Shown piece after piece: positions 1 to 7,065 of a stretch of DNA of 63,085 nucleotides. Position 1 is the first letter of the stretch. Every line of letters starts with the position of its first letter. The position numbers and the translations under genes are program-made. Source of the stretch: Bacteroidaceae bacterium (lineage in GTDB: Bacteria > Bacteroidota > Bacteroidia > Bacteroidales > Bacteroidaceae); the NCBI GenBank assembly GCA_017617575.1, contig JAFZVY010000050.1, forward strand, positions 1-63,085, given 5' to 3'. Below the pieces are notes generated by a model, which saw only the letters and a program-made list of their open reading frames with translations, ran no database searches and was not told where the DNA came from.

Positions 1-73
1 AAACGCAACAATCGTAGATAAAAATTTCATATCTATACTTACTATATATAAAAAGAGTGTAAATTTACGTGTG

Positions 74-81
74 CAAAATTA
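74..81 (-). promoter_or_regulatory. Probable -7 promoter element for a gene off the left edge
   Basis: Read on the minus strand this is TAATTTTG, matching the Bacteroidota -7 consensus TAnnTTTG. It would drive a leftward gene whose start lies outside the window. The adjacent GGGGTATTTTTCC (82-94, + strand) recurs exactly at 62639-62651 upstream of another promoter. No gene is visible in 1-123. Confidence 0.35.
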
Positions 82-145
82 GGGGTATTTTTCCTCATAT
101 CATAATAATTATGAAATTATTTATTGTTTTATGGGAAAAAGGACT

Positions 146-153
146 TAATTTTG
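146..153 (+). promoter_or_regulatory. -7 promoter element of ribD
   Basis: TAATTTTG fits TAnnTTTG and lies 24 nt before the ATG at 178. It sits inside the reading frame that would result from the upstream TTG at 124, which argues for the ATG at 178 as the real start. Confidence 0.5.
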
Positions 154-177
154 TCGGTAAAAGTGAAGAATTGTAAA

Positions 178-1131
178 ATGAATAATGATGAATTATACAT
201 AAGCCGTTGTATTCAACTTGCCAAGAACGGATGGCAAAACAGTCAACCAAACCCTATGGTAGGTGCTGTAATTGTGTACAATGACACAATCATCGGCGAG
301 GGATATCACGTCAGATGTGGCGAGGGACATGCAGAGGTTAACGCCTGTGCTTCCGTAGCACCAGAAAACGAGCATTTACTGAAAGACTCAACCATATACG
401 TGAGTCTTGAGCCATGCAGTCACTACGGCAAGACGCCTCCTTGTGCCGAGTTGCTTGTTTCCAAAGGTTTCAAGCGTTGCGTTGTTGGATGTCTTGACCC
501 ATTCGCACAAGTACAAGGACGAGGCATCAAGCGACTTCGTGATGCAGGAATAGACGTAACCGTAGGAGTGCTCGAAGAGGAATGTAAGGCTCTCAACACC
601 CGTTTCATGACATTTCACGGCAAGCAACGTCCGCTTGTCACCCTCAAGTGGGCACAAAGTGCTGACGGATATATTGACGGACACATATCCACTCCTTACA
701 CCCAGATGGTTTGCCACAAGCGTAGGGCTGAGCATCAGGCAATACTCGTTGGTCACAACACATGGTTGACAGACAATCCAAGCCTTGATGTCAGGGTATG
801 GCGAGGCAGAAATCCAAAGATTTACGTTGCCGGCAACCACTTTACGGACAAGGAACGTGCAGATATCGAAGCCCGTGGCGGTAAGGTAGTTTGTGGAGGC
901 GTTGAGGACATTCTCCACACGCTATTTACAGACGGCATCCAGACACTTCTCGTCGAGGGAGGAGCACAACTTCTCCAGTCGTTCATCGACAGTCACCTAT
1001 GGGATTCCGCCTTTATCGAGGTAGGCGACACACCAATCCAAGGAAAGGTCAAAGCACCATCACTTAACAACGCCACACTCACAGAAAGACAATACCACAT
1101 GGGTCGCATAATAGAAAAGTTCGTTCCATAA
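178..1131 (+). CDS. ribD: Bifunctional riboflavin deaminase/reductase RibD
   Basis: Two consecutive steps of riboflavin synthesis in the cytoplasm: deamination of the diaminopyrimidine made from GTP, then NADPH-dependent reduction of its ribosyl side chain. The N-terminal cytidine-deaminase-like domain has the zinc site, with HAE at residues 51-53 and the PC...PPC pair (Cys80, Cys89). The reductase domain follows from about residue 150 (LKWAQSADGYID, then LLVEGGAQLLQSF near the C-terminus). I choose the ATG at 178, giving 317 aa, because the upstream TTG at 124 adds 18 unconserved residues that cover a promoter element. It stands alone: the next gene is convergent and a terminator overlaps its stop codon. 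Confidence 0.95.
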   Translation: MNNDELYISRCIQLAKNGWQNSQPNPMVGAVIVYNDTIIGEGYHVRCGEGHAEVNACASVAPENEHLLKDSTIYVSLEPCSHYGKTPPCAELLVSKGFKRCVVGCLDPFAQVQGRGIKRLRDAGIDVTVGVLEEECKALNTRFMTFHGKQRPLVTLKWAQSADGYIDGHISTPYTQMVCHKRRAEHQAILVGHNTWLTDNPSLDVRVWRGRNPKIYVAGNHFTDKERADIEARGGKVVCGGVEDILHTLFTDGIQTLLVEGGAQLLQSFIDSHLWDSAFIEVGDTPIQGKVKAPSLNNATLTERQYHMGRIIEKFVP

Positions 1132-1147
1132 TGGGACGAACTTTTTT
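1115..1147 (+). terminator. Rho-independent terminator of ribD
   Basis: AAAGTTCGTTCCA and TGGGACGAACTTT form a 13-bp stem around a 3-nt loop, followed by a T run. The stop codon TAA (1129-1131) is the loop itself, so the hairpin overlaps the end of the coding region. Confidence 0.85.
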
Positions 1148-1164
1148 TAAGTATGTAAGTTCAT

Positions 1165-1265
1165 CGTGCCTTCGCTATGACTCCGCTATGCCTTCGCTAT
1201 GACTCCGCTATGACTCCGCTATTTAGCAGAGAAATAGCAGACAAATAGCAGAGAATTAGCAGAGA
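1165..1265. repeat. 11-bp phased repeat array with inverted arms
   Basis: CGCTAT recurs at 1173, 1184, 1195, 1206 and 1217 (exactly 11 bp apart). TAGCAGA then recurs at 1224, 1235, 1246 and 1257 (again 11 bp). The second block is roughly the reverse complement of the first (CTCCGCTATGA versus CTCTGCTATTT), so the strand can fold on itself. It fills most of the 326-bp convergent gap between ribD and the Lrp gene. No coding potential is seen. Confidence 0.85.
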
Positions 1266-1372
1266 CATTACGTAGTTATAGCGGAAGTACAACGTAGTAT
1301 GTGCAAAAGTAGGACAAAACAAAACTAAGAGTAAAAATACTTTTTTCACAATTTGTAAAGTCAAGAACAAAA

Positions 1373-1403
1373 AAGAACCCACCTTGTGTAAAGATAGGTT
1401 CTT
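1373..1403 (-). terminator. Terminator of the Lrp/AsnC gene
   Basis: Read leftwards, AAGAACC and GGTTCTT form a 7-bp stem with a 17-nt loop, and a T-rich stretch follows in the direction of the leftward gene. It lies 55 nt past that gene's stop codon. Confidence 0.6.
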
Positions 1404-1457
1404 GTAAACTTTCTATTATTATTGTTTTTACTCAGCTTATTCCGTTGGGAACGATTA

Positions 1458-1982
1458 TCAGTCGATTTCCTCATCCGGTATGATTTCACCCTTTGACTTA
1501 GGGATAGCAGTTTCCTCTGTGTCAACCACATTGATAGGAACTTGCTTCTTGATACTCTGATCGAGTGAGATAAGTGTTTCGGTAGAGTCAACACCGTGAA
1601 TACCCTGAATCTTACGGTTCAAGAGATCCATAAGCTGCTCGTTGTCACGCGCAAAAAGTTTTACAAGCATAGTGTAAGGACCAGTAGTGTAATGACACTC
1701 CACGATTTCTGGTACTTGTCTTAGCTCCTCTACAACCTGTGCATACATTGAACCCTTCTCAAGCTTGATACCCACGTATGTACATGTCTTGTAACCTAAA
1801 CTCTTTGGATTAACATGATATCCAGAACCTGTGATTACGTTCATATCAACGAGTCGCTGAACGCGCTGATGGATAGCAGCACGTGACACACCACATACTG
1901 CTGCGACATCCTTGAATGGGATTCGTGCGTTGGCAGAGATAATTTCCATTATCTGCTTGTCAAGTTTGTCTATTTTTTCCAT
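1458..1982 (-). CDS. Lrp/AsnC family transcriptional regulator
   Basis: A feast/famine regulator: DNA-binding, usually octameric, and responsive to an amino acid. The N-terminal winged helix covers residues 5-50, with the recognition region around CGVSRAAIHQRVQRL. The effector-binding RAM domain (about 65-140) contains VEELRQVPEIVECHYTTG. At 174 aa it is slightly longer than typical 150-160 aa members because of an acidic, proline-containing tail ending IIPDEEID. It is monocistronic, with its own promoter at 2013 and a terminator at 1373. The regulated pathway cannot be inferred from the neighbours. Confidence 0.9.
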   Translation of the reverse strand: MEKIDKLDKQIMEIISANARIPFKDVAAVCGVSRAAIHQRVQRLVDMNVITGSGYHVNPKSLGYKTCTYVGIKLEKGSMYAQVVEELRQVPEIVECHYTTGPYTMLVKLFARDNEQLMDLLNRKIQGIHGVDSTETLISLDQSIKKQVPINVVDTEETAIPKSKGEIIPDEEID

Positions 1983-2012
1983 TTTTGTTTGGCTAAATTA
2001 TCAATTTGTAAG

Positions 2013-2020
2013 CAAAAGTA
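2013..2020 (-). promoter_or_regulatory. -7 promoter element of the Lrp/AsnC gene
   Basis: Minus-strand TACTTTTG matches TAnnTTTG, about 30 nt before the start codon at 1982. Confidence 0.5.
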
Positions 2021-2102
2021 TAAATTTTATTTTATATAACAAACAAAATACGCATTAAAATTACCAAGAGTAATAAAAAATAACAAAATATGCCATAAAT
2101 AG

Positions 2103-2137
2103 AAAAAAGGCAGATAACAGTATCTGCCTTTTTTCTT
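2103..2137 (-). terminator. Bidirectional terminator after the exported FKBP gene
   Basis: GGCAGATA and TATCTGCC form a perfect stem with loop ACAG, flanked by A and T runs on both sides. It would end leftward transcription from the FKBP gene at 2181-3200 before the Lrp promoter. Confidence 0.85.
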
Positions 2138-2180
2138 TTAGGTTGGTATGAATGTACATATTTAAGACCCAAGATAGCCT

Positions 2181-3200
2181 CTACTTGTTAATCTCCAAGA
2201 GTTCAACTGTAAAGATAAGAGCTGAGTATGGCTTGATATTATTACCTGCACCATTCTCACCATATCCGAGGTTGTAAGGGATATAGAGTTCCCACTTAGC
2301 ACCTACAGGCATCATAGTGAGGGCTTCTGTCCATCCCTTGATTACCTGGCTTGGACGGAATGTGTTTGGATCGCCACGCTTGTAAGAGCTGTCGAATACT
2401 GTACCATCAATAAGACGACCTTCGTAGTTTACCTTTACGTTATCGTTCTTGCCTGCTCTTGCACTTGACTCATCACCCTTTACGAGGACCTTGTACTGGA
2501 GTCCGCTTGGAAGAGTTACGACACCTTCCTTTGTCTTATTCTCCTCAAGGAACTTCTCGCCTGCCCTCTTAAGCTCGCCATACTTCTTCTCGTTAAGCTC
2601 AGCCTTACGCTTAGCCATAATCTCGTTGAGAGTATTGCCTGCTACCTCTGGAGTCATGTCTGCACTCTCAAAGAGTGACTCAAGTGCAGCGTTAGCCATA
2701 ATCTTACGGTCGATTACCTTGCCTTCCTCGCCATCATAGTAATCCTTTGAGAAGCGTGTTACCATCTGGCACAACTGGTTACCTATGTCCCAACCAGCGT
2801 TGTAAGCATTCACCTTGCTGTCTGTATCGTCTGCATTAACACGATTAAGAACACCCTCTGCGAAGAGGTTGAGGTATGTAGTGTCAACCTTGAGGTTGTT
2901 TACGAGGTGCTGCTTGAGTCCTCTTGAAGTGGCAAGACCGTAGATGTATGCTACTGAGTCGTCTGGAGTGTTGAGGTCAGGAATAACGATAGAAACGACC
3001 TTACCGTTCTTCTGTGTCTCAATAAATTCCTTGAGTTCTTTAGCCTGCTTTGCCTTGAACTCCTTAAGCTCCTGTGCCTGCTTTGCCTTGGCTGCCTTTG
3101 CTGCAGCCTTAACTGCTGCGATGCTGTCCTTTGCAGAAACCTGTGCGTTGGCAACTGCAGAAGAGAAAGCTATAAGTGAAAGAATTAATGCTTTTTTCAT
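2181..3200 (-). CDS. Exported FKBP-type peptidyl-prolyl isomerase
   Basis: A prolyl cis-trans isomerase that assists folding in the periplasm. The N-terminus has a signal peptide (about 1-20, ending ANAQ). An unusual charged, Ala/Lys/Glu-rich helix follows (about 28-62) with repeated KAKQA and ELKEF units, probably a coiled coil. Next comes the FKBP_N dimerisation region, and a C-terminal FKBP domain from about residue 225 with GRLIDGTVFDSSYKRG, VIKGWTEALTMMPVG and YGENGAG. At 339 aa it is longer than its neighbours because of the charged helix. It is followed on the same strand by a terminator. Family assignment is firm; client proteins are unknown. Confidence 0.93.
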   Translation of the reverse strand: MKKALILSLIAFSSAVANAQVSAKDSIAAVKAAAKAAKAKQAQELKEFKAKQAKELKEFIETQKNGKVVSIVIPDLNTPDDSVAYIYGLATSRGLKQHLVNNLKVDTTYLNLFAEGVLNRVNADDTDSKVNAYNAGWDIGNQLCQMVTRFSKDYYDGEEGKVIDRKIMANAALESLFESADMTPEVAGNTLNEIMAKRKAELNEKKYGELKRAGEKFLEENKTKEGVVTLPSGLQYKVLVKGDESSARAGKNDNVKVNYEGRLIDGTVFDSSYKRGDPNTFRPSQVIKGWTEALTMMPVGAKWELYIPYNLGYGENGAGNNIKPYSALIFTVELLEINK

Positions 3201-3249
3201 CGATTATTGATTTTTATTAAGTTTCAAAAGTTAACACTCAACTTTTGCT

Positions 3250-3385
3250 TGTAGTTAAGTTGAAGTTAAAAAGGAGTTATATAGGAAGTTAAAAAGACGT
3301 TTGACTGTACGCAAATTAATTCATAAAAACATTCGTATTTTTAACTCCACTTTAACTTCATTTTAACTACGATTTAACTACACAC
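3250..3385. repeat. 11-bp phased repeat array with inverted arms
   Basis: GTTA occurs at 3254, 3265, 3276 and 3288 (spacing 11, 11, 12). Its complement TTAAC occurs at 3341, 3352, 3363 and 3374 (spacing 11, 11, 11). The two blocks face each other across about 50 bp, so they can pair. They lie between two same-strand FKBP genes. Confidence 0.8.
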
Positions 3386-3431
3386 AAGTTAAACGTTAGC
3401 TATACTTACAAAACTTGAATTAGTGAAAGTT

Positions 3432-3470
3432 AAATTGCCATCCAGAGATAATAGCTCCGAATGGCAATTT
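3432..3470 (-). terminator. Terminator of the FKBP lipoprotein gene
   Basis: AAATTGCCAT (3432-3441) pairs with ATGGCAATTT (3461-3470) across a 19-nt loop, 25 nt beyond the stop codon at 3495. Confidence 0.7.
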
Positions 3471-3494
3471 TGTATTTATGCATTAAGTAAGTGA

Positions 3495-4379
3495 TTACTT
3501 AAGTACCTCGATTGTGAATACGAGAGTAGAGAATGGCTTAATCTGTCCCATGTTACGTGAACCATAACCGAGTTCCTGTGGAATAGTTACTTCCCACTTT
3601 GAACCAGCTGGCATCAACTTGAGAACCTCACTCCATCCCTGGATTACGCGTGGGTACTTCATATCAACTACGAATGGCTCGTTGTCGCGGTTAGCTGTAG
3701 AGTCAAAGATTGTACCATCAATGAGCTTACCCTCATAGAGCACCTTTACCTTGCTTGTATCTGTTGGAAGAGCACCTGTACCCTCTACGAGTACCTTGTA
3801 CTGCAATTCAGCAACACCATCTTCAGTCTTTACAGAAACAGTCTTAACGCCTTCCTTCTTCTTGTTCTCTGCGAGGTACTTGATACCTGCTGCCTTGTTG
3901 TCACCATACTTCTTCTCAAGATTAGCCTGCTGAATTGGCTCAATCATAGCGTTGAACTGTGCCTGCGCCTCCTCAGCTGTGATAGTTGATGTACCCTTGA
4001 GACCATCGATGAAACCTGCAAGGAGGTTGTTGATGTTTACAGTCTTAGTAGAGTCACCATCATAGATTTCGTTAGAAAGACCCTTAGCCATATCCTGAAT
4101 CTGCTTACCTACCTGAAGACCCTTCATGTAAGCCTCCTTCTTAGGGTCAGCCTCATTGATAGCTCCTTCCTTCATACCCTTGATGAAGTCTTCGAGGTAT
4201 GCAGAATCTACGCCAAGCTGCATAGACATATACTGCTTAAGACCACTTGCATTAGCAACACCAAGGTCGTAAGTCATTGAATCAACGCCTTCCTTAAGGT
4301 CAGCCTTGCCACTCTGTGAGCAAGCTGTGAATGCCATGGCAGCAGAAGCAACAGCTGCCATCAAAACGATTTTTCTCAT
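3495..4379 (-). CDS. FKBP-type peptidyl-prolyl isomerase, lipoprotein
   Basis: Envelope-anchored prolyl isomerase. The signal peptide ends in a lipobox, FTAC, with Cys20 as the lipidated residue. An FKBP_N-type helical region lies at about 25-180. The catalytic FKBP domain follows (about 190-294) with GKLIDGTIFDSTANR, VIQGWSEVLKLMPAG and ELGYGSRN. It is a paralogue of the gene at 2181-3200 but lacks that protein's charged helix (294 against 339 aa). It has its own promoter (-7 at 4464), so the two are probably separate units. Inner versus outer membrane location cannot be told from the sequence. Confidence 0.93.
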   Translation of the reverse strand: MRKIVLMAAVASAAMAFTACSQSGKADLKEGVDSMTYDLGVANASGLKQYMSMQLGVDSAYLEDFIKGMKEGAINEADPKKEAYMKGLQVGKQIQDMAKGLSNEIYDGDSTKTVNINNLLAGFIDGLKGTSTITAEEAQAQFNAMIEPIQQANLEKKYGDNKAAGIKYLAENKKKEGVKTVSVKTEDGVAELQYKVLVEGTGALPTDTSKVKVLYEGKLIDGTIFDSTANRDNEPFVVDMKYPRVIQGWSEVLKLMPAGSKWEVTIPQELGYGSRNMGQIKPFSTLVFTIEVLK

Positions 4380-4463
4380 TTTTTTGGTTTGTTATGTTAG
4401 TTTTGTTTATAAATTATCTTTCGATAGTAATTGTTTACTCGCAATAACGAGCAAATTTCGGCA

Positions 4464-4471
4464 CAAAGTTA
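4464..4471 (-). promoter_or_regulatory. -7 promoter element of the FKBP lipoprotein gene
   Basis: Minus-strand TAACTTTG, an exact TAnnTTTG match, 84 nt before the start codon, which implies a 5' leader of roughly 75 nt. Confidence 0.55.
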
Positions 4472-4504
4472 ATCATAATATTTAATAGGTAAGGATTTAG
4501 AGTG

Positions 4505-5632
4505 CTAAAAAATGCTAAATAGCTTTTTTACGAGTTTTATTCTTGCTCCTCCAAGCGTTTCTACCACTCCTTTTTCCTCAAGTTCGAAGACAATGGCACT
4601 TACAGAACCATAACTAAGACCCGACTCGTTTACGATGAAGTTAATGGATTTGTTGTCAACTCCCTTGAGACATTCCACTACCTTTTGCTCGTCCGGAGTA
4701 AGCTCTGGCATCTCATTGGCGAACAACTCCTGTTGAACAGGCTTTGGCGCAACCCACCCCATGCACTTGACAAATTCCTCAGCATTCAACAGTAGTTGCG
4801 CCTTGTTGTCGGCTATTATCTGGTTGCAACCAGCACTCTTCTCGTCCGAAGTCCTTCCCGGAAAAGCAAAGACATCACGATTATAGCTATTTGCCAAGTT
4901 GGTAGTAACGAGCGAACCGCCATGACTTCCGCTTTCCACCACTATGGTACAGTCACTTATGCCTGCCACTATCCTGTTACGCTTGAGGAAGTTGGATTTT
5001 TCAATATTAGTATTATGAATGTACTCCGTGAGCACTCCTCCTTGTGCTATCATCTTACTTGCTGTTTCCCTATGGGCACTTGGGTAAATCTTGTCAAGTC
5101 CGTGGGCAACAACACCAACGGTATTCATGCCATTTGCCAAGGCAGCACGATGTGAGTGTACGTCTATTCCGTATGCGAGACCACTGACAATAAGGGCGTC
5201 TGGTATAAGTGCTTTCAAGTCTGCCACGAACGACTTGCAAAGGTCTTTTCCATAGTCGCTACAGTTTCTCGTCCCCACCATGCTGATCACCTTATCGACA
5301 TTAAGGTCTGCATTACCATAGTAGAAGAGAACAACAGGCGCATCGTCACAGTTGGTAAGACGTTGCGGATAGTTGGCATCATTAAGGCATAGAGCCTTTA
5401 TTTTCTTTTTCTCTATGAACCCCATCTCCGCCTCAGCTATGCGAAAGGCGTTGTCAATATTCTTAAGCGACTCGATAAGGAGCAAGGATGCATCTGGGAT
5501 AACGTCTTTTATGTTATTCCTATGTTCCATAATTGCCGTTGCCGAGCCAAGCGTGTCGTACAGATACTTGGCTGTTATTACCCCAACATTAGCAATCTGT
5601 GTTAGTGCTATGGCATTGAAGATTTCTTGCAT
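4505..5632 (-). CDS. dprA: DNA-processing protein DprA
   Basis: DprA protects incoming single-stranded DNA and loads RecA during natural transformation; in non-competent bacteria its role is less clear. Domains in order: an N-terminal helical (SAM/HhH-like) region to about residue 75; the Rossmann-like DprA domain (about 95-290) with MVGTRNCSDYG and the GLAYGIDVHSHRAAL signature; and a C-terminal winged helix (about 310-370, from LTPDEQKVVECL). The length of 375 aa is normal. It lies 111 bp downstream of the thioesterase gene on the same strand, with a 7-bp phased inverted array between them. Confidence 0.95.
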   Translation of the reverse strand: MQEIFNAIALTQIANVGVITAKYLYDTLGSATAIMEHRNNIKDVIPDASLLLIESLKNIDNAFRIAEAEMGFIEKKKIKALCLNDANYPQRLTNCDDAPVVLFYYGNADLNVDKVISMVGTRNCSDYGKDLCKSFVADLKALIPDALIVSGLAYGIDVHSHRAALANGMNTVGVVAHGLDKIYPSAHRETASKMIAQGGVLTEYIHNTNIEKSNFLKRNRIVAGISDCTIVVESGSHGGSLVTTNLANSYNRDVFAFPGRTSDEKSAGCNQIIADNKAQLLLNAEEFVKCMGWVAPKPVQQELFANEMPELTPDEQKVVECLKGVDNKSINFIVNESGLSYGSVSAIVFELEEKGVVETLGGARIKLVKKLFSIF

Positions 5633-5639
5633 GAGTGTA

Positions 5640-5735
5640 TTTCAAGTCTTAAATTTTCAATTTCAAATCTATAATCTATGCCTTCGGAACTATACATGAA
5701 GACATAGATTATAAATCATAGATTTGAGATTATTC
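5640..5735. repeat. 7-bp phased inverted repeat array
   Basis: From 5640 the sequence reads as 7-mers of the type TCAAATC and TATAATC. After a short GC-containing centre (CCTTCGGAACTATAC) it continues as 7-mers TAGATTA, TAAATCA and TAGATTT. The arms are complementary, giving a long AT-rich hairpin between the thioesterase gene and dprA. It belongs to the same class as 20690-20930, 32468-32566 and 34089-34205. Confidence 0.75.
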
Positions 5736-5743
5736 CCCTTTCA

Positions 5744-6151
5744 TTATTCTTCAAAGAAAGGAGCGAACTTCTCGTTGAGTTCCTCACAATCAGAGAGGCG
5801 TCCATTAACGAGACATACGCTATCCACTTCTGCACGGATGCAAAGCTTCTCGTCAGGAAGACGGAAGATGTCCTGAAGGAACTTATACTTTATTCCGTCC
5901 TTCTTAATGCGAATCCTTGTCACGTACTCGTCACCGCTCTTGAGTGGAACCTTGAACTGCATGGTGAGACGTGCCACAACTGCATCAGTACCCTTGTCGT
6001 GAAGTTCAGCAAAGCTGATATTCTTTGAGAGGAGGAACTCGTGACGTGCGTGTTCGAGGTAATGCTGATAGTTAGCGTTGTTCACAATGCCCTGAAGGTC
6101 GCACTCATAATCACGTACCTTATCCTTTAATTCGTAGATATAATTTGCCAT
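5744..6151 (-). CDS. Hotdog-fold acyl-CoA thioesterase (4HBT family)
   Basis: A small cytoplasmic thioesterase of the YbgC/4-hydroxybenzoyl-CoA type that hydrolyses an acyl-CoA or acyl-ACP. The family motif is near the N-terminus: DYECDLQGIVNNANY followed by YLEHARHEFL. I start it at the ATG at 6151 (135 aa). The in-frame ATG at 6232 would add 27 residues encoded by promoter and repeat DNA, and the -7 element TATCTTTG (6170-6177) lies just upstream of 6151. It may be cotranscribed with dprA. The substrate is not predictable. Confidence 0.88.
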   Translation of the reverse strand: MANYIYELKDKVRDYECDLQGIVNNANYQHYLEHARHEFLLSKNISFAELHDKGTDAVVARLTMQFKVPLKSGDEYVTRIRIKKDGIKYKFLQDIFRLPDEKLCIRAEVDSVCLVNGRLSDCEELNEKFAPFFEE

Positions 6152-6169
6152 AAATATTAAAGTTTTGTG

Positions 6170-6177
6170 CAAAGATA
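6170..6177 (-). promoter_or_regulatory. -7 promoter element of the thioesterase gene
   Basis: Minus-strand TATCTTTG lies 18 nt before the ATG at 6151 and fixes that start. The divergent fklB-type promoter is 45 bp away, so the two genes share a short divergent control region. Confidence 0.7.
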
Positions 6178-6221
6178 GGATAAAAAGGAGAATGAGGAAT
6201 GAAGAATGCAGATTTTTTTCG

Positions 6222-6229
6222 TAACTTTG
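6222..6229 (+). promoter_or_regulatory. -7 promoter element of the cytoplasmic FKBP gene
   Basis: TAACTTTG matches TAnnTTTG, 59 nt before the ATG at 6289. The 6184-6208 stretch just upstream carries GAATGAG-like units resembling the 7-bp phased repeats. Confidence 0.65.
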
Positions 6230-6288
6230 CACAATCTTTTATAAGTAACAATCAAGAAAATAAATAAAATATAACGTAAATATACACA

Positions 6289-6897
6289 ATGGATAAACTT
6301 AGTTACGCTCTTGGCCTTGGTATTGGCCAGCAGCTTAAGCAGATGGGTCTTAAGGACGTTCTTAAGATTGAGGATTTCTCACAGTCAATAATTGATGTTC
6401 TTGCTGATGCACCACTCAAGGTGTCTAACGCAGAGGGACAGAAGATTGTAAATGATTTCTTCCAGAGATTGGAGGATGTTAAGCGTGCTGAGGCAGCAGA
6501 GGCTGGCAAGGCAGCAAAGGCAGACGGAGAGAAGTTCCTTGCAGAGAACGCTAAAAAGGCTGGCGTTATCACTACAGCAAGCGGTCTCCAGTATGAGGTT
6601 CTTACTGAGGGAACAGGTAAGAAGCCTAAGGCAACAGACAAGGTACGCTGCCACTATGAGGGTCGCCTCATTGACGGTACAGTATTCGATTCATCTTACC
6701 AGCGCAACGAGCCAGCAGACTTTGGACTCCAGCAGGTTATCGCTGGTTGGACTGAGGGTGTTCAGCTCATGGCAGAGGGTTCTAAGTATCGTTTCTACAT
6801 TCCTTACATGCTCGCATACGGCGAAGGTGGTGCAGGTGCTCTCATCCCACCATTCTCAGCTCTCATTTTCGATGTAGAACTTATTAAGGTACTTTAA
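6289..6897 (+). CDS. FKBP-type peptidyl-prolyl isomerase, cytoplasmic (FklB-like)
   Basis: A prolyl isomerase without signal peptide or lipobox, so probably cytoplasmic. The N-terminal FKBP_N helical domain (1-90, starting DKLSYALGLGIG) mediates dimerisation. The C-terminal FKBP domain (about 95-202) has GRLIDGTVFDSSYQR, VIAGWTEGVQLMAEG and YGEGGAG. The length of 202 aa matches E. coli FklB. It is the third FKBP gene within 5 kb but points the opposite way and has its own promoter. Confidence 0.93.
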   Translation: MDKLSYALGLGIGQQLKQMGLKDVLKIEDFSQSIIDVLADAPLKVSNAEGQKIVNDFFQRLEDVKRAEAAEAGKAAKADGEKFLAENAKKAGVITTASGLQYEVLTEGTGKKPKATDKVRCHYEGRLIDGTVFDSSYQRNEPADFGLQQVIAGWTEGVQLMAEGSKYRFYIPYMLAYGEGGAGALIPPFSALIFDVELIKVL

Positions 6898-7059
6898 GCC
6901 CCCTTACCCCCGAAGGGGGCAGCCTCCGGTTCATGCCGTTCATGATGCGTCTGCATGTTGAAACAGGAAGCCGAAGGTCATGCATGTCGGGGAATAAACA
7001 CGTTAATAACATCCACCTCCCTTGGTCCGGATGGCCGCCCCCTTCGGGGGCTGGGGGGC
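6898..7059. repeat. MITE-like GC-rich element with about 23-bp inverted ends
   Basis: The left end (6898-6921, containing CCCCCGAAGGGGGC) is nearly the reverse complement of the right end (7037-7059, containing GCCCCCTTCGGGGG). The 160-bp element fills the space between the FKBP gene and argS and contains no gene. Each end is also an internal palindrome that could act as a terminator. Such elements are common between Bacteroidota genes; whether this one is mobile is not shown here. Confidence 0.7.
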
Positions 7060-7065
7060 ATTAGT

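Noticed and set aside
388-918. 176-codon reading frame opposite ribD
   Set aside because: Antisense to a firmly identified gene, no family features, and no promoter or start context.
6151-6232. 27-residue N-terminal extension of the thioesterase
   Set aside because: Would place the -7 promoter element inside the coding region, and its codons match the 7-bp repeat class; the ATG at 6151 is preferred.
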